Positions 16,107 through 23,898 of a stretch of 64,000 nucleotides of DNA are shown piece by piece. Both the position numbers and the translations under genes were made by a program. Source of the DNA: Devosia sp. Root635 (GTDB taxonomy: Bacteria > Pseudomonadota > Alphaproteobacteria > Rhizobiales > Devosiaceae); contig NZ_LMGZ01000021.1 of the NCBI RefSeq assembly GCF_001427605.1, positions 1 to 64,000 on the forward strand, written 5' to 3'. Below the pieces are notes generated by a model. The model had not been told where the DNA came from and made no database searches. It worked only from the letters and a program-made list of their open reading frames with translations. Each line of letters begins with the position of its first letter. Positions within the stretch are counted from its first letter, which is position 1.

Positions 16107-17285
16107 TTGGCAGACCAGCCCACTTTTCGCGCCACCATCCATCCCAGCACCGCGAGCATTCCCGCCGCCGTGTGGAACAGCCTTGTGCCCTCGACCGACG
16201 GGCGCAGCGACAACCCGTTTCTCGACCACGCCTTTTTCCTGGCGCTGGAAGAGTCAGGCTGTGCCACCGGGCGCACCGGCTGGCAGCCGCAACACATCCT
16301 GCTGAGCGACGACAGCGGCCAGCCGCGCGGCCTGATGCCGCTCTTCCTCAAGTCCCATTCCATGGGTGAATATGTCTTCGACCATGGCTGGGCCGACGCG
16401 TTGGAGCGGGCCGGCGGCCACTACTATCCCAAGCTGCAATGCTCGGTGCCCTTCACCCCGGCCACCGCACCCAAGCTGCTGGTGCCCTCCGGCGACCCCA
16501 CGATCCGCGCCGCGCTGCTCTCGACGGCCCAGCAATTGGCCATCCAGCGCAACGCCTCTTCGGTCCACGCCACCTTTGTCCCGGAAGCCGAGGCCGGGGA
16601 AATCGAAGCCGATGGCTGGCTCAAGCGCGCCGATACGCAGTTCCACTGGCACAACCAGGGCTTTGCCAGCTTCGACGACTTCCTCGACACGCTCTCCTCG
16701 CGCAAGCGCAAGACCATCCGCCGCGAGCGGCGCGACGCGCTGGCCGGTGGCCTGACCGTCAAGTGGCTCTCCGGCAGCGACCTGCGCGAAGAGCACTGGG
16801 ACGCGTTCTACGCCTTCTACGAGGATACCGGTGCCCGCAAATGGGGCCGGCCCTATCTCAACCGCGAATTCTTCTCGCGGCTGAACGCAACAATGGCCGA
16901 CCGCATCGTGCTGATGCTGGCTTATGACGGGCCCGAAGCCATTGCCGGCGCCATCAACTTCGTCGGCAAGGACCGCATTTTCGGTCGCAACTGGGGCTGC
17001 ACCCGCGAGGTGCCGTTCCTGCATTTCGAGCTCTGCTACTACCAGGCCATCGACTATGCCATCGCTCACAAGCTGGACGTGGTGGAAGCCGGCGCGCAGG
17101 GCGAACACAAGCTGGCACGGGGCTATGCGCCGGCAACCACCTGGTCGACCCACTGGATCGCCCATCCCGGTCTGCGCGAGGCCGTGGCCGACTATCTCGG
17201 GCACGAGCGCGCCTCGGTCGAGCGAAACCAGGAGCTGCTCGAGCAATTCACCCCCTTCCGCAAGGGTGAGCGGACGGGCAGATAG
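16107..17285 (+). CDS. FemAB/GNAT-like acyltransferase family protein (DUF482)
   Basis: 392 residues of the DUF482 (PF04339) family, related to FemAB aminoacyltransferases and often named peptidoglycan biosynthesis protein without direct proof. Landmarks: PFLDHAFFLALEESG near the start, MPLFLKSHSMGEYVFDHGWA, the SSRKRKTIRRERRDA basic stretch, and VEAGAQGEHKLARGYAP near the end. The start appears to be a TTG at 16107 with GCCGGGA upstream. It is cytoplasmic, with no membrane segment. The acyl donor and acceptor are unknown. It runs in the same direction as the GDPD gene, 79 nt downstream. Confidence 0.8.
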   Translation: MADQPTFRATIHPSTASIPAAVWNSLVPSTDGRSDNPFLDHAFFLALEESGCATGRTGWQPQHILLSDDSGQPRGLMPLFLKSHSMGEYVFDHGWADALERAGGHYYPKLQCSVPFTPATAPKLLVPSGDPTIRAALLSTAQQLAIQRNASSVHATFVPEAEAGEIEADGWLKRADTQFHWHNQGFASFDDFLDTLSSRKRKTIRRERRDALAGGLTVKWLSGSDLREEHWDAFYAFYEDTGARKWGRPYLNREFFSRLNATMADRIVLMLAYDGPEAIAGAINFVGKDRIFGRNWGCTREVPFLHFELCYYQAIDYAIAHKLDVVEAGAQGEHKLARGYAPATTWSTHWIAHPGLREAVADYLGHERASVERNQELLEQFTPFRKGERTGR

Positions 17286-17286
17286 A

Positions 17287-17350
17287 TGCCACGCCCTCAT
17301 GGTGAGGTGCGAGCCCTTCGCGAGCCTCGAACTACGAGGGACGTGCCACG
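17287..17350. repeat. Dispersed palindromic repeat (CACGCCCTCATGGTGAGG type)
   Basis: CACGCCCTCATGGTGAGG, GCGAGCCCTTCGCGAGCCTCG and GAGGGACGTG fold into a nested hairpin. It is a single copy of the unit that forms the long inverted repeat at 10377-10509. It separates two same-strand genes and could limit readthrough. Confidence 0.65.
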
Positions 17351-17393
17351 AACGCACTTTCCCCCACTCGCCAACCGCCGTATGTAGGACGTC

Positions 17394-18518
17394 ATGATCT
17401 GGGACATTTTTGTATTCCTGCTGCAGGCCGCCCTCGTCTTCATCGTGTCGACGGCGCTGTTCGACGCGCTCCACTGGACGTTGCACAAATGGGAAGGGTC
17501 CAGCATCCCGCTCTTGCGGACCTTTTCGTCCTGGCATTGGGTGCATCACAAGTTTCTCGGCCTCGACATGCAGATCAACCCGGCCTATGCGCGGGCCAAT
17601 ATCTGGTTCCATATCCTGCCCGAATACCTGACCTCGCTGGCGGGAACGCTGGTGTTCCTGCTGGTCTTTCCCTGGCCGGTGATTGCGGCCGTGGCCGCCA
17701 TCCGTACCGTCATGCTGGTGATGACGCTGCGCGAGGAAGGGCTCGACTATAACCACATGTCGATGGATCGCGTCGGGGGGCAGCAAGGCCTGCTCTGGGT
17801 GGATAACAACTACCACGCCATGCACCACGTCTATCCGCACAACTTCTTCTCGTCCTTCGCCAATGTGTTCGACCTGATCTTCGGCACTACCTGCCAGATC
17901 AAGGGCCGCCGCTTCCTGGTGACCGGGGCCAGCGGCGCCTTTGGCTCGGCCATGGTGGACAAGCTGATCCGGCTGGGCGGCATAGTCGAAACCGCCAGGT
18001 CCGGCGTGGATTTCACCCAAGGCAACTACGCCGCCATGCGCGAAAAGCTGGAGCGGGCCGACGTCCTGGTGCTAGCGCATGGCGCCAAGACCGACGATTG
18101 CTGGAACGCCAACAACGTCACCTTCCGCGAACTGACCGAACTCTTCACCGAGATCGGCAAGGCGCGCCTCGCCCCGCCCGAAGTCTGGGCGTTGGGCTCG
18201 GAGGTCGAGTTCCACGGCGATATGGGCATGGACGAGCTCAAGGCCTATTCGGCCTCCAAGCGCGCCTATGCTCTACGAGCCCGCGACTATTACCGCTCCG
18301 ATGCCCTGATCTACCGGCACATCGTGCCGTCCTCCTTCACCTCGGCCATGGGCAAGGGCGCCATGAGCGCGGCAACGGCGGTCAATATTGCGCTCTTCTT
18401 CATCCGCCGCGGCTTCCGCTACGTCCCGGTTACGCTGACCGGGCTGGCCGTGCTCAACTATTTCCGTTTCCGCTTTTTCCAGAAGGACCAGCCGGACGTT
18501 TCCCAGCCGGCGGAGTGA
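17394..18518 (+). CDS. Bifunctional fatty acid hydroxylase/sterol desaturase-like and SDR protein
   Basis: 374-residue fusion. The membrane N-terminal half has the histidine boxes of the FA-hydroxylase superfamily: HWTLH (27-31), HWVHH (48-52), NHM (120-122) and NNYHAMHH (138-145), expected to hold a di-iron centre. From about 170 a short-chain dehydrogenase follows, with VTGASGAFG (176-184) for NAD(P) and YSASK (285-289) as the catalytic pair. The substrate is unknown; a lipid that is hydroxylated and then oxidised or reduced would suit both halves. The HIT gene begins three bases after the stop. Similar fusions are annotated in other alphaproteobacteria, but I know of no characterised member. 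Confidence 0.82.
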   Translation: MIWDIFVFLLQAALVFIVSTALFDALHWTLHKWEGSSIPLLRTFSSWHWVHHKFLGLDMQINPAYARANIWFHILPEYLTSLAGTLVFLLVFPWPVIAAVAAIRTVMLVMTLREEGLDYNHMSMDRVGGQQGLLWVDNNYHAMHHVYPHNFFSSFANVFDLIFGTTCQIKGRRFLVTGASGAFGSAMVDKLIRLGGIVETARSGVDFTQGNYAAMREKLERADVLVLAHGAKTDDCWNANNVTFRELTELFTEIGKARLAPPEVWALGSEVEFHGDMGMDELKAYSASKRAYALRARDYYRSDALIYRHIVPSSFTSAMGKGAMSAATAVNIALFFIRRGFRYVPVTLTGLAVLNYFRFRFFQKDQPDVSQPAE

Positions 18519-18521
18519 ACC

Positions 18522-18938
18522 ATGAGCTACGATCCGTCCAATATCTTCGGCAAGATCCTGCGCGGCGAAATCCCGGCCCACCGGGTTTATGAGGATGACA
18601 CCGCCCTGGTGATGATGGACATTTTCCCGCAGTCACGCGGGCATGCGCTGATCATTCCCAAGGCGGCCTCCCGCAACCTGCTCGATGCCGATCCTGTCGC
18701 GCTGGCGGCGGTGATTCCGCTGGTGCAGAAGGTGGCCAATGCGGTCAAGCAGGCCACCGGTGCCGACGGCATCCGGGTGGTGCAGTTCAACGAAGCGCCG
18801 GCCGGGCAGACGGTGTTCCACCTGCATTTCCACGTCATCCCGGTCTATGAGGGCGTCGCCCTTGGCACCCATGGCGGCGGCAAGGCAGACGACGCGGACC
18901 TGGCCGCCCTGGCCAGGGATATCGCCGCGGCACTCTAG
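18522..18938 (+). CDS. HIT family hydrolase
   Basis: 138 residues. The nucleotide-binding histidine triad is HLHFHVIP (H100, H102, H104), with NIFGKILRGEIPAH at the start as in the Hint branch. Hint proteins hydrolyse AMP-linked phosphoramidates and bind purine nucleotides. CGGAGTG lies just upstream of the ATG, and the gene follows the desaturase/SDR fusion by three bases, so they are co-transcribed. Convergent with lolD, 10 bases away. Confidence 0.92.
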   Translation: MSYDPSNIFGKILRGEIPAHRVYEDDTALVMMDIFPQSRGHALIIPKAASRNLLDADPVALAAVIPLVQKVANAVKQATGADGIRVVQFNEAPAGQTVFHLHFHVIPVYEGVALGTHGGGKADDADLAALARDIAAAL

Positions 18939-18948
18939 ATGCTGTCGA

Positions 18949-19635
18949 TCACAATGTGTGATCGACCACCAATCCGCCCTTGAGCGTCACGATGCGGTCG
19001 GCGCGGCGCGCCAGGTCGTGGTTATGCGTGGCGATGAGGGCGGCAGCCCCTTCATTCTTGATCAGGCTGGCCAAGGCCGCGAACACCACGTCGCTGGTTT
19101 CCGGGTCGAGATTGCCGGTCGGCTCGTCGGCAAGGATCACCTTGGGATGGTTGGCGGCGGCGCGGGCGATGGCGATGCGCTGTTGCTCGCCGCCGGACAG
19201 TTCCGCCGGCCGGTGGCTGGCGCGGGGCGCCACGCCCAGCAGGTCGAGCAGTTCCATGGCGCGACTGTGGGCTTCGGCTGGTGACTTGCCGGCGATGAGC
19301 TGCGGCATGGTGACGTTTTCGAGCGCTGTGAATTCCGGCAGCAGGTGGTGGAACTGGTAGACATAGCCCACGGTCGAGCGGCGCAATTGCGTCCGGCCAC
19401 GATCGCCGAGCTTGCTGGTCGGAATGCCCATGATGGCGACTTCGCCACTCTGGGGGCTCTCCAACAGGCCCGACAGGTGCAGCAGGGTCGATTTGCCGGC
19501 GCCCGACGGCGCCACCAGCGCCACCAGCTCGCCGCTGTTGACCGTGAGGTTGGCCGCTTCGAGCACGCGGACCATGCTGTCGCCCTGTCCATAGTGGCGA
19601 TGGACATCGGTCAGAACCAGATGCGGTTTACTCAT
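18949..19635 (-). CDS. lolD: Lipoprotein-releasing ABC transporter ATP-binding protein LolD
   Basis: 228-residue ATPase of the LolCDE complex, which pulls mature lipoproteins out of the inner membrane and passes them to LolA. Walker A is APSGAGKST (42-50), the signature LSGGEQQR (146-153), and Walker [13 protein letters not shown] (166-177), the MacB/LolD-type sequence. It overlaps the permease gene by eight bases in the proS-lolE-lolD operon. No lolA is in this window. Confidence 0.95.
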   Translation of the reverse strand: MSKPHLVLTDVHRHYGQGDSMVRVLEAANLTVNSGELVALVAPSGAGKSTLLHLSGLLESPQSGEVAIMGIPTSKLGDRGRTQLRRSTVGYVYQFHHLLPEFTALENVTMPQLIAGKSPAEAHSRAMELLDLLGVAPRASHRPAELSGGEQQRIAIARAAANHPKVILADEPTGNLDPETSDVVFAALASLIKNEGAAALIATHNHDLARRADRIVTLKGGLVVDHTL

Positions 19636-21013
19636 AGCGCAGGGCCTCGACGGGGTCGTATTGCGCCGCCCGCCAGGCGGGATAGAGCGTCGCCAGGAAG
19701 CTCAGGCCCAGCGCCAGGCACACCACCACCGTCACCTCAACCGGATCGGTCTTGGAGGGCAGCGAAGACAGGAAGAACACTTCGGGCGGGAAGATAGCCA
19801 CGCCGAGCGTGTTGGAGACGAAGGCCCGCAAGGGCTCGGCATTGGCGGCGACGATCAACCCCAGCACCACGCCGCTCAGCGTGCCGATAACCCCGATCGT
19901 CGTGCCGGTGATCGAGAAGATGCGCATGATCGAGCCGCGCGTGGCGCCCATCGTGCGCAGCACGGCAATGTCGGAACTCTTGTCCTTCACCAGCATGATC
20001 AGGCTGGAAATGATGTTGAAGGCGGCCACGAGGATGATCATCGACAGGATGGTGAACATCACCACCCGCTCCACCTGCAGCGCCGAGAAGAATGTCTCGT
20101 TGCGCTGCTGCCAGTCGGTGAGGATCAGCGGGCGGGTCGACGGATCGGCCTGCAGCCGTTGGCGCATGACGGCGATGTTGTCGGGGTCGTCGATGAAGAT
20201 TTCGGCAGCCGTCGCCTGGCCGATATGGTCATAGGCGGCGTCGATTTCCGCATTGGTCGGCGGCGGGTCGAGCGGGCCGGTGCCGGGCGGCGACATGCCG
20301 GGCTTGAGCACTTCGTCGACCATCTTGAAATAATCCTGCGCCGGCTCGAGCGGCATATACATGAAGAAGCTGTCGAACTCGACCATGCCCAGGTCGAAGA
20401 TGACATTGACCGGATAGGACCGGATTTGCGGCGTCGAACCGAACGGCGTCATCGCCCCGTTCGGATTGATGATCTGCACCTGGTCGCCCAGCGACACGCC
20501 GAGCGTCTGCGCCAGCCGGTAGCCGATGGCCACGCCCTTGCTCTCGTCCCATGCGTCCCAGCCGCCCTGTTCGGCGGCATTGTAAAGCAGCTTGAGCTTT
20601 TTGAGGTTTTCCTCGTCCATGCCGCGCACGGTGACGCCCGTGGAACTGCCCTGCCCCGAAGCCAGCACCTGGCCCTCGACGAAATAGACGGCAAAGCTCA
20701 CGCCATCGATCTGTTCGAGCGCCGCCACCGTCTCCTTGTAGTCGGTGAATTCGCGCTCGATGGGATAGGCGGTGAAATGGCCGTTGAGGCCCAGTATCTT
20801 GGTCAGCAGCTCCGCGCGGAAGCCGTTCATCACCGACATGACCACGATCAGCGTGGCCACGCCGATGGCGACGCCGACCATGGTCAGGCTGGCGATCACC
20901 GAAATGAACGCCTCCTTGCGGCGGGCGCGCAGGTAGCGCCCGGCAATCATCCATTCGAAGCGCGAAAAGGCGCGCGTGCCCTTGTTCAGCAGAGGCGGCG
21001 CCGGTTCGGTCAA
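19628..21013 (-). CDS. lolE: Lipoprotein-releasing system permease (LolC/LolE family)
   Basis: 461 residues with the FtsX-like topology: one helix near 33-60, a large periplasmic domain (about 60-310), then three helices. [14 protein letters not shown] at the start is the LolC/E signature, and [15 protein letters not shown] marks the ATPase-contact loop. Alphaproteobacteria generally have one permease, here acting presumably as a homodimer with LolD. The start is a TTG overlapping the proS stop (ATTTGA), so it is translationally coupled. The LolC/LolE naming is arbitrary in this lineage. Confidence 0.92.
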   Translation of the reverse strand: MTEPAPPLLNKGTRAFSRFEWMIAGRYLRARRKEAFISVIASLTMVGVAIGVATLIVVMSVMNGFRAELLTKILGLNGHFTAYPIEREFTDYKETVAALEQIDGVSFAVYFVEGQVLASGQGSSTGVTVRGMDEENLKKLKLLYNAAEQGGWDAWDESKGVAIGYRLAQTLGVSLGDQVQIINPNGAMTPFGSTPQIRSYPVNVIFDLGMVEFDSFFMYMPLEPAQDYFKMVDEVLKPGMSPPGTGPLDPPPTNAEIDAAYDHIGQATAAEIFIDDPDNIAVMRQRLQADPSTRPLILTDWQQRNETFFSALQVERVVMFTILSMIILVAAFNIISSLIMLVKDKSSDIAVLRTMGATRGSIMRIFSITGTTIGVIGTLSGVVLGLIVAANAEPLRAFVSNTLGVAIFPPEVFFLSSLPSKTDPVEVTVVVCLALGLSFLATLYPAWRAAQYDPVEALRYE

Positions 21014-22359
21014 ATGTCGGTCTTTCGCTGCGGTTCGATAAGACCCTTGAGCCGCGCCACGGCGTCGGCGATCGGCAGTGTTTCGCGCTCGCCGGTCTTG
21101 CGATGCTTGATCTCGGCTTCGCCCGCGGCAAGGCCGCGCGGCCCCAGGATGATCTGGTAGGGAATGCCGATCAGGTCTGCCGTGGTGAACTTGGCACCGG
21201 CGCCCTGGTCGCGGTCATCGTAGAGCATGTCGATGCCGGCGGCGTTCAACTCGTCATAGAGCTTTGTGCAGGCCGCATCGCAGGCCGCGTCGCCCGCCTT
21301 GAGGTTGATGAGCACGGCCTCGAACGGCGCCACGCTCACCGGCCAGATGATGCCGGCATCGTCGTGGAAGGCCTCGATGAGCGCCGGGACCAGGCGGGTC
21401 GGGCCGATGCCGTAGGAGCCCATATGCACGGTGATTTCCTTGCCGTCGGGACCGGTCACGGTCGCCTTCATGGGTTCGGAATACTTGGTGCCGAAGTAGA
21501 AAATATGGCCGACTTCGATGCCGCGCGCCGAAACCCGGAATTCCTCCGGCACGGCCGCTTCATATTCGCCCATGTCGACCATTTCCTCGGTCGCCGCATA
21601 GAGCGAGGTCCAGTCCTCGAAGATCGGCTTGAGGTCGCCGCGGAAATCGGTATCGGGGCCGGGGATGGGTTTGTCGAGCAGGCGCCGGTCGCAGAAGACC
21701 TGGCTTTCGCCGGTATCAGCCAGCACGATCCATTCGTGGCTGAGATCGCCGCCGATGGGGCCGGTATCGGCGCGCATGGGAATGGCGGTCAGGCCCATGC
21801 GGGCATAGGTGCGCATATAGGCCACGAACATGCGCTCGTAGGCGGCGACGGCATCTTCCTTGCTCAAGTCGAAGGAATAAGCGTCCTTCATCAGGAATTC
21901 GCGGCTGCGCATGGTGCCGAAGCGCGGACGCACCTCGTCGCGGAACTTCCATTGGATGTGATAGAGGTTCAGCGGCAGGTCCTTGTAGGACTTCACATAG
22001 GCCCGGAAGATGTCGGTAATCATCTCCTCATTGGTGGGGCCATAGAGGAATTCGCGCTCGTGCCGATCCTCGATGCGCAGCATTTCCTTGCCATAGGCGT
22101 CATAGCGCCCGCTTTCGCGCCACAGGTCGGCCGACTGGATGGTGGGCATCAGCAGTTGGATCGCGCCGGAGCGGTTCTGCTCCTCCTCGATGATCTTCTG
22201 CACCTTCATCAGCACCTTGTAGCCGAGCGGCAACCAGGAATAGAGGCCGGAGGCCTGCTGGCGGATCATGCCGGCACGCAGCATCAGGCGATGCGAAACG
22301 ATTTCGGCTTCCTTGGGAACGTCGCGCAGCACTGGCAAAAAGTAGCGAGACAGGCGCAT
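21010..22359 (-). CDS. proS: Prolyl-tRNA synthetase
   Basis: 449-residue class II synthetase of the short type without the editing insertion. Motif 1 surrounds [15 protein letters not shown], motif 2 includes [17 protein letters not shown], and motif 3 lies near [11 protein letters not shown]-terminal anticodon-binding domain follows. The ATG at 22359 ([11 protein letters not shown]) is the conserved start; an in-frame extension of 30 residues is not family-like. In relatives proS follows DUF1467 directly; here about 1.2 kb of other genes intervene. Confidence 0.96.
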   Translation of the reverse strand: MRLSRYFLPVLRDVPKEAEIVSHRLMLRAGMIRQQASGLYSWLPLGYKVLMKVQKIIEEEQNRSGAIQLLMPTIQSADLWRESGRYDAYGKEMLRIEDRHEREFLYGPTNEEMITDIFRAYVKSYKDLPLNLYHIQWKFRDEVRPRFGTMRSREFLMKDAYSFDLSKEDAVAAYERMFVAYMRTYARMGLTAIPMRADTGPIGGDLSHEWIVLADTGESQVFCDRRLLDKPIPGPDTDFRGDLKPIFEDWTSLYAATEEMVDMGEYEAAVPEEFRVSARGIEVGHIFYFGTKYSEPMKATVTGPDGKEITVHMGSYGIGPTRLVPALIEAFHDDAGIIWPVSVAPFEAVLINLKAGDAACDAACTKLYDELNAAGIDMLYDDRDQGAGAKFTTADLIGIPYQIILGPRGLAAGEAEIKHRKTGERETLPIADAVARLKGLIEPQRKTDI

Positions 22360-22473
22360 GTGAACTCCCGAAAACGTCCGTCGACTCAAGGCTTTTGTTG
22401 ATGCCCACTCAAATCCTACTCGTCCATCCGATGCAAGCATGGAAGGCATGCAGAATCTGCGTGACAGGGCGAA

Positions 22474-22637
22474 ATCTTGTTGTTAGGGTCCGTCGCAATA
22501 AAACAAAGGCGGCCCAAACCGCCGGACGTCGACAACGTCAAGGGAGGAGCGTTGGCTGCCGCTTCAATAGCGTGCCTAAGACCAACGTATTGTCGAACAA
22601 ACTCTTTTCAGCGGGGCCTTGTGCCCCGCTTTTTTGT
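22474..22637 (+). ncRNA. Candidate structured small RNA between proS and the yjbR-like gene
   Basis: A strong plus-strand terminator at 22610-22637 has no plus-strand gene before it. Upstream of it are two further hairpins: GGCGG/CCGCC (22508-22523) and GACGT/ACGTC (22525-22539). A purine-rich AGGGAGGAGC at 22541-22550 follows. A weak promoter may lie in TTGTTG (about 22474) and the AT patch CAATAAAACA (22494-22503). No open frame here uses the Shine-Dalgarno-like motif without running through the terminator. I read it as an sRNA or leader; I recognise no known family. Confidence 0.4.
22610..22637 (+). terminator. Strong intrinsic terminator upstream of yjbR-like gene
   Basis: AGCGGGGC and GCCCCGCT pair around CTTGT, followed by TTTTTTGTTT. 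It is oriented for plus-strand transcription and ends 49 bases before the YjbR-like start, so that gene must have its own promoter or depend on readthrough. Confidence 0.88.
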
Positions 22638-22685
22638 TTCCGGTGGCGAAGGTAAGCCAGCCAGAGGCATTCGTGGAGGTTTCGC

Positions 22686-23012
22686 ATGGCTGATGGAGCC
22701 GATCTCCGGCGCATGGCTCTCGCCCTGCCCGGAACCACCGAAGCGCCGCATTTCGATCGGGCGGCGTTCAAGGCGGATCGCATCTACGTGACGCTCGATT
22801 CCAGTGGGCGGACGGCGAATTTCAAGTTCACCCCCGACGAGCAGGAATTCAAATGCCAGCTCGCGCCCGAGGTGTTCAGGCCCATCGACAATGGTTGGGG
22901 TCGTCAGGGCTGGACGACGGCCATACTGGCCGCGGCGACTCCAGATGACCTGCGGGCGGCGCTGGAAATGGCTCATGCCAACGCCGTGGGTAAGCCGAAG
23001 CGGAAGCGCTGA
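22686..23012 (+). CDS. MmcQ/YjbR family protein
   Basis: 108 residues of the YjbR fold. It begins ADGADLRRMALALPGTTEAP and keeps the family core (HFDRAAFKADRIYVTLD, later NGWGRQGWTTAIL). These proteins resemble the CyaY-like/DNA-binding fold and have no firm function. GGAGG lies upstream of the ATG at 22686. It is a monocistronic plus-strand gene inside an otherwise minus-strand region, convergent with the secreted-protein gene five bases away. Confidence 0.85.
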   Translation: MADGADLRRMALALPGTTEAPHFDRAAFKADRIYVTLDSSGRTANFKFTPDEQEFKCQLAPEVFRPIDNGWGRQGWTTAILAAATPDDLRAALEMAHANAVGKPKRKR

Positions 23013-23017
23013 CCCCG

Positions 23018-23494
23018 TCAGCCGCATCCGTCGAGCATGGCCGCAAAGCCGTCGCCATGGTCCGCACCGGCAAAGTGCCAGGCACGGTCCCGAAATGTCA
23101 GGGTCACCAAGTCGCTCTCGGCATAGATCGCCCGCGCGATATCCGCGACGCTCGCCTCACCTCCGCTCGTTGCCACGGCCAATCCGCCGTCGATTTCGGC
23201 GACTTCTCCAACCAGCTCCGAGAACGGCGTGCCGTTCAACGTCACCTTGACCACTTCGCGCTGGCCGATCCCTGCTGCCGGCTGTTGCGTGCGAAATTGT
23301 GCGTTGATCGCCCCAGGCGCCGACGAGAAGCAATAGAAGACCAACTGGACGTCGTTGGTGAAATTGTCGGCCGCCACCCAATGCAGCACATCGCTGTCAC
23401 CGGCGTCCATGCCGTGTTCCCAGGCCGCCGCGGGCAAGACAAGACCCGCAAGCAGCGCCCCGGCAAACGCTCCATTCAGAAACAGGTGTCGCAT
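23018..23494 (-). CDS. Secreted two-cysteine protein, unknown function (paralogue of the 54046 gene)
   Basis: 158 residues with a signal peptide (MRHLFLNGAFAGALLAGLVL, cleavage after about AAA24, leaving Trp at the new N-terminus). The mature part has only two cysteines, C55 (VFYC) and C157 (second from the end), so one disulfide is likely in the periplasm. The last 46 residues align without gaps to the protein encoded at 54046-54528 (IARAI..ESDLVTL against IATAL..AKDMIVI; both end D-x-C-x). GGGGAGGGATC precedes the ATG. I do not recognise a named domain. It lies between DUF1467 and proS, a joint that is usually gene-free in relatives. Confidence 0.75.
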   Translation of the reverse strand: MRHLFLNGAFAGALLAGLVLPAAAWEHGMDAGDSDVLHWVAADNFTNDVQLVFYCFSSAPGAINAQFRTQQPAAGIGQREVVKVTLNGTPFSELVGEVAEIDGGLAVATSGGEASVADIARAIYAESDLVTLTFRDRAWHFAGADHGDGFAAMLDGCG

Positions 23495-23556
23495 TGATCC
23501 CTCCCCCGACCGAAAGTCGCATAGCCGGGCCGCAGGATCACCCCGCAGTCAGGGGG

Positions 23557-23805
23557 TTAGCGGTTCCAATAGTGATGCAGCGTTTCATTAGTGAGGCCCC
23601 ACAACAGCAGGCCAGTCATCACGATGGCGATGCCAGTAGCGATCAGCGCGCGGCGCAGCAGGTGCGGCGTGGCGGGAGCGGCAGGCTCGGTGCCCGCCGT
23701 GATCTTGCCCACCTCGATCTGGCTGCGATTGCCGATCGGCAGAACAGCGACAAAGCTCAGCCACCAGATGACGAAGAAAACCGCGATGATGGAGCCGATC
23801 TGCAT
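23557..23805 (-). CDS. DUF1467 family membrane protein
   Basis: 82 residues with two transmembrane helices (about 4-24 and 53-71) and the family segment WWLSFVAVLPIGNRSQ. Function is unknown. The gene regularly sits between rnj and proS in Hyphomicrobiales. It follows rnj here by 93 bases, with a hairpin in between, so it may be the last gene of the nuo-birA-rnj run or have a separate transcript. Confidence 0.85.
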   Translation of the reverse strand: MQIGSIIAVFFVIWWLSFVAVLPIGNRSQIEVGKITAGTEPAAPATPHLLRRALIATGIAIVMTGLLLWGLTNETLHHYWNR

Positions 23806-23846
23806 GGCTTTTCCTTCCGCTGCAATGCGCCCTCAATACGCCCGGA

Positions 23847-23872
23847 GCGGTTCCCGCGAAAGCGGGAACCGC
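23847..23872. repeat. CCCGCGAAAGCGGG-type hairpin between rnj and DUF1467
   Basis: GCGGTTCCCGC, GAAA, GCGGGAACCGC: an 11-bp perfect stem with a GNRA tetraloop. The core recurs twice, as an inverted pair, at 63444-63520. It may stabilise or attenuate the transcript past rnj; there is no U-tract on the minus strand. Confidence 0.6.
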
Positions 23873-23898
23873 CGTTTCCTATTGCCGCATCCAGGTGG

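Noticed and set aside
22477-22791. 104-codon open frame crossing the orphan terminator
   Set aside because: Reads straight through a strong terminator and into the real YjbR-like gene in another phase; no homology is evident.
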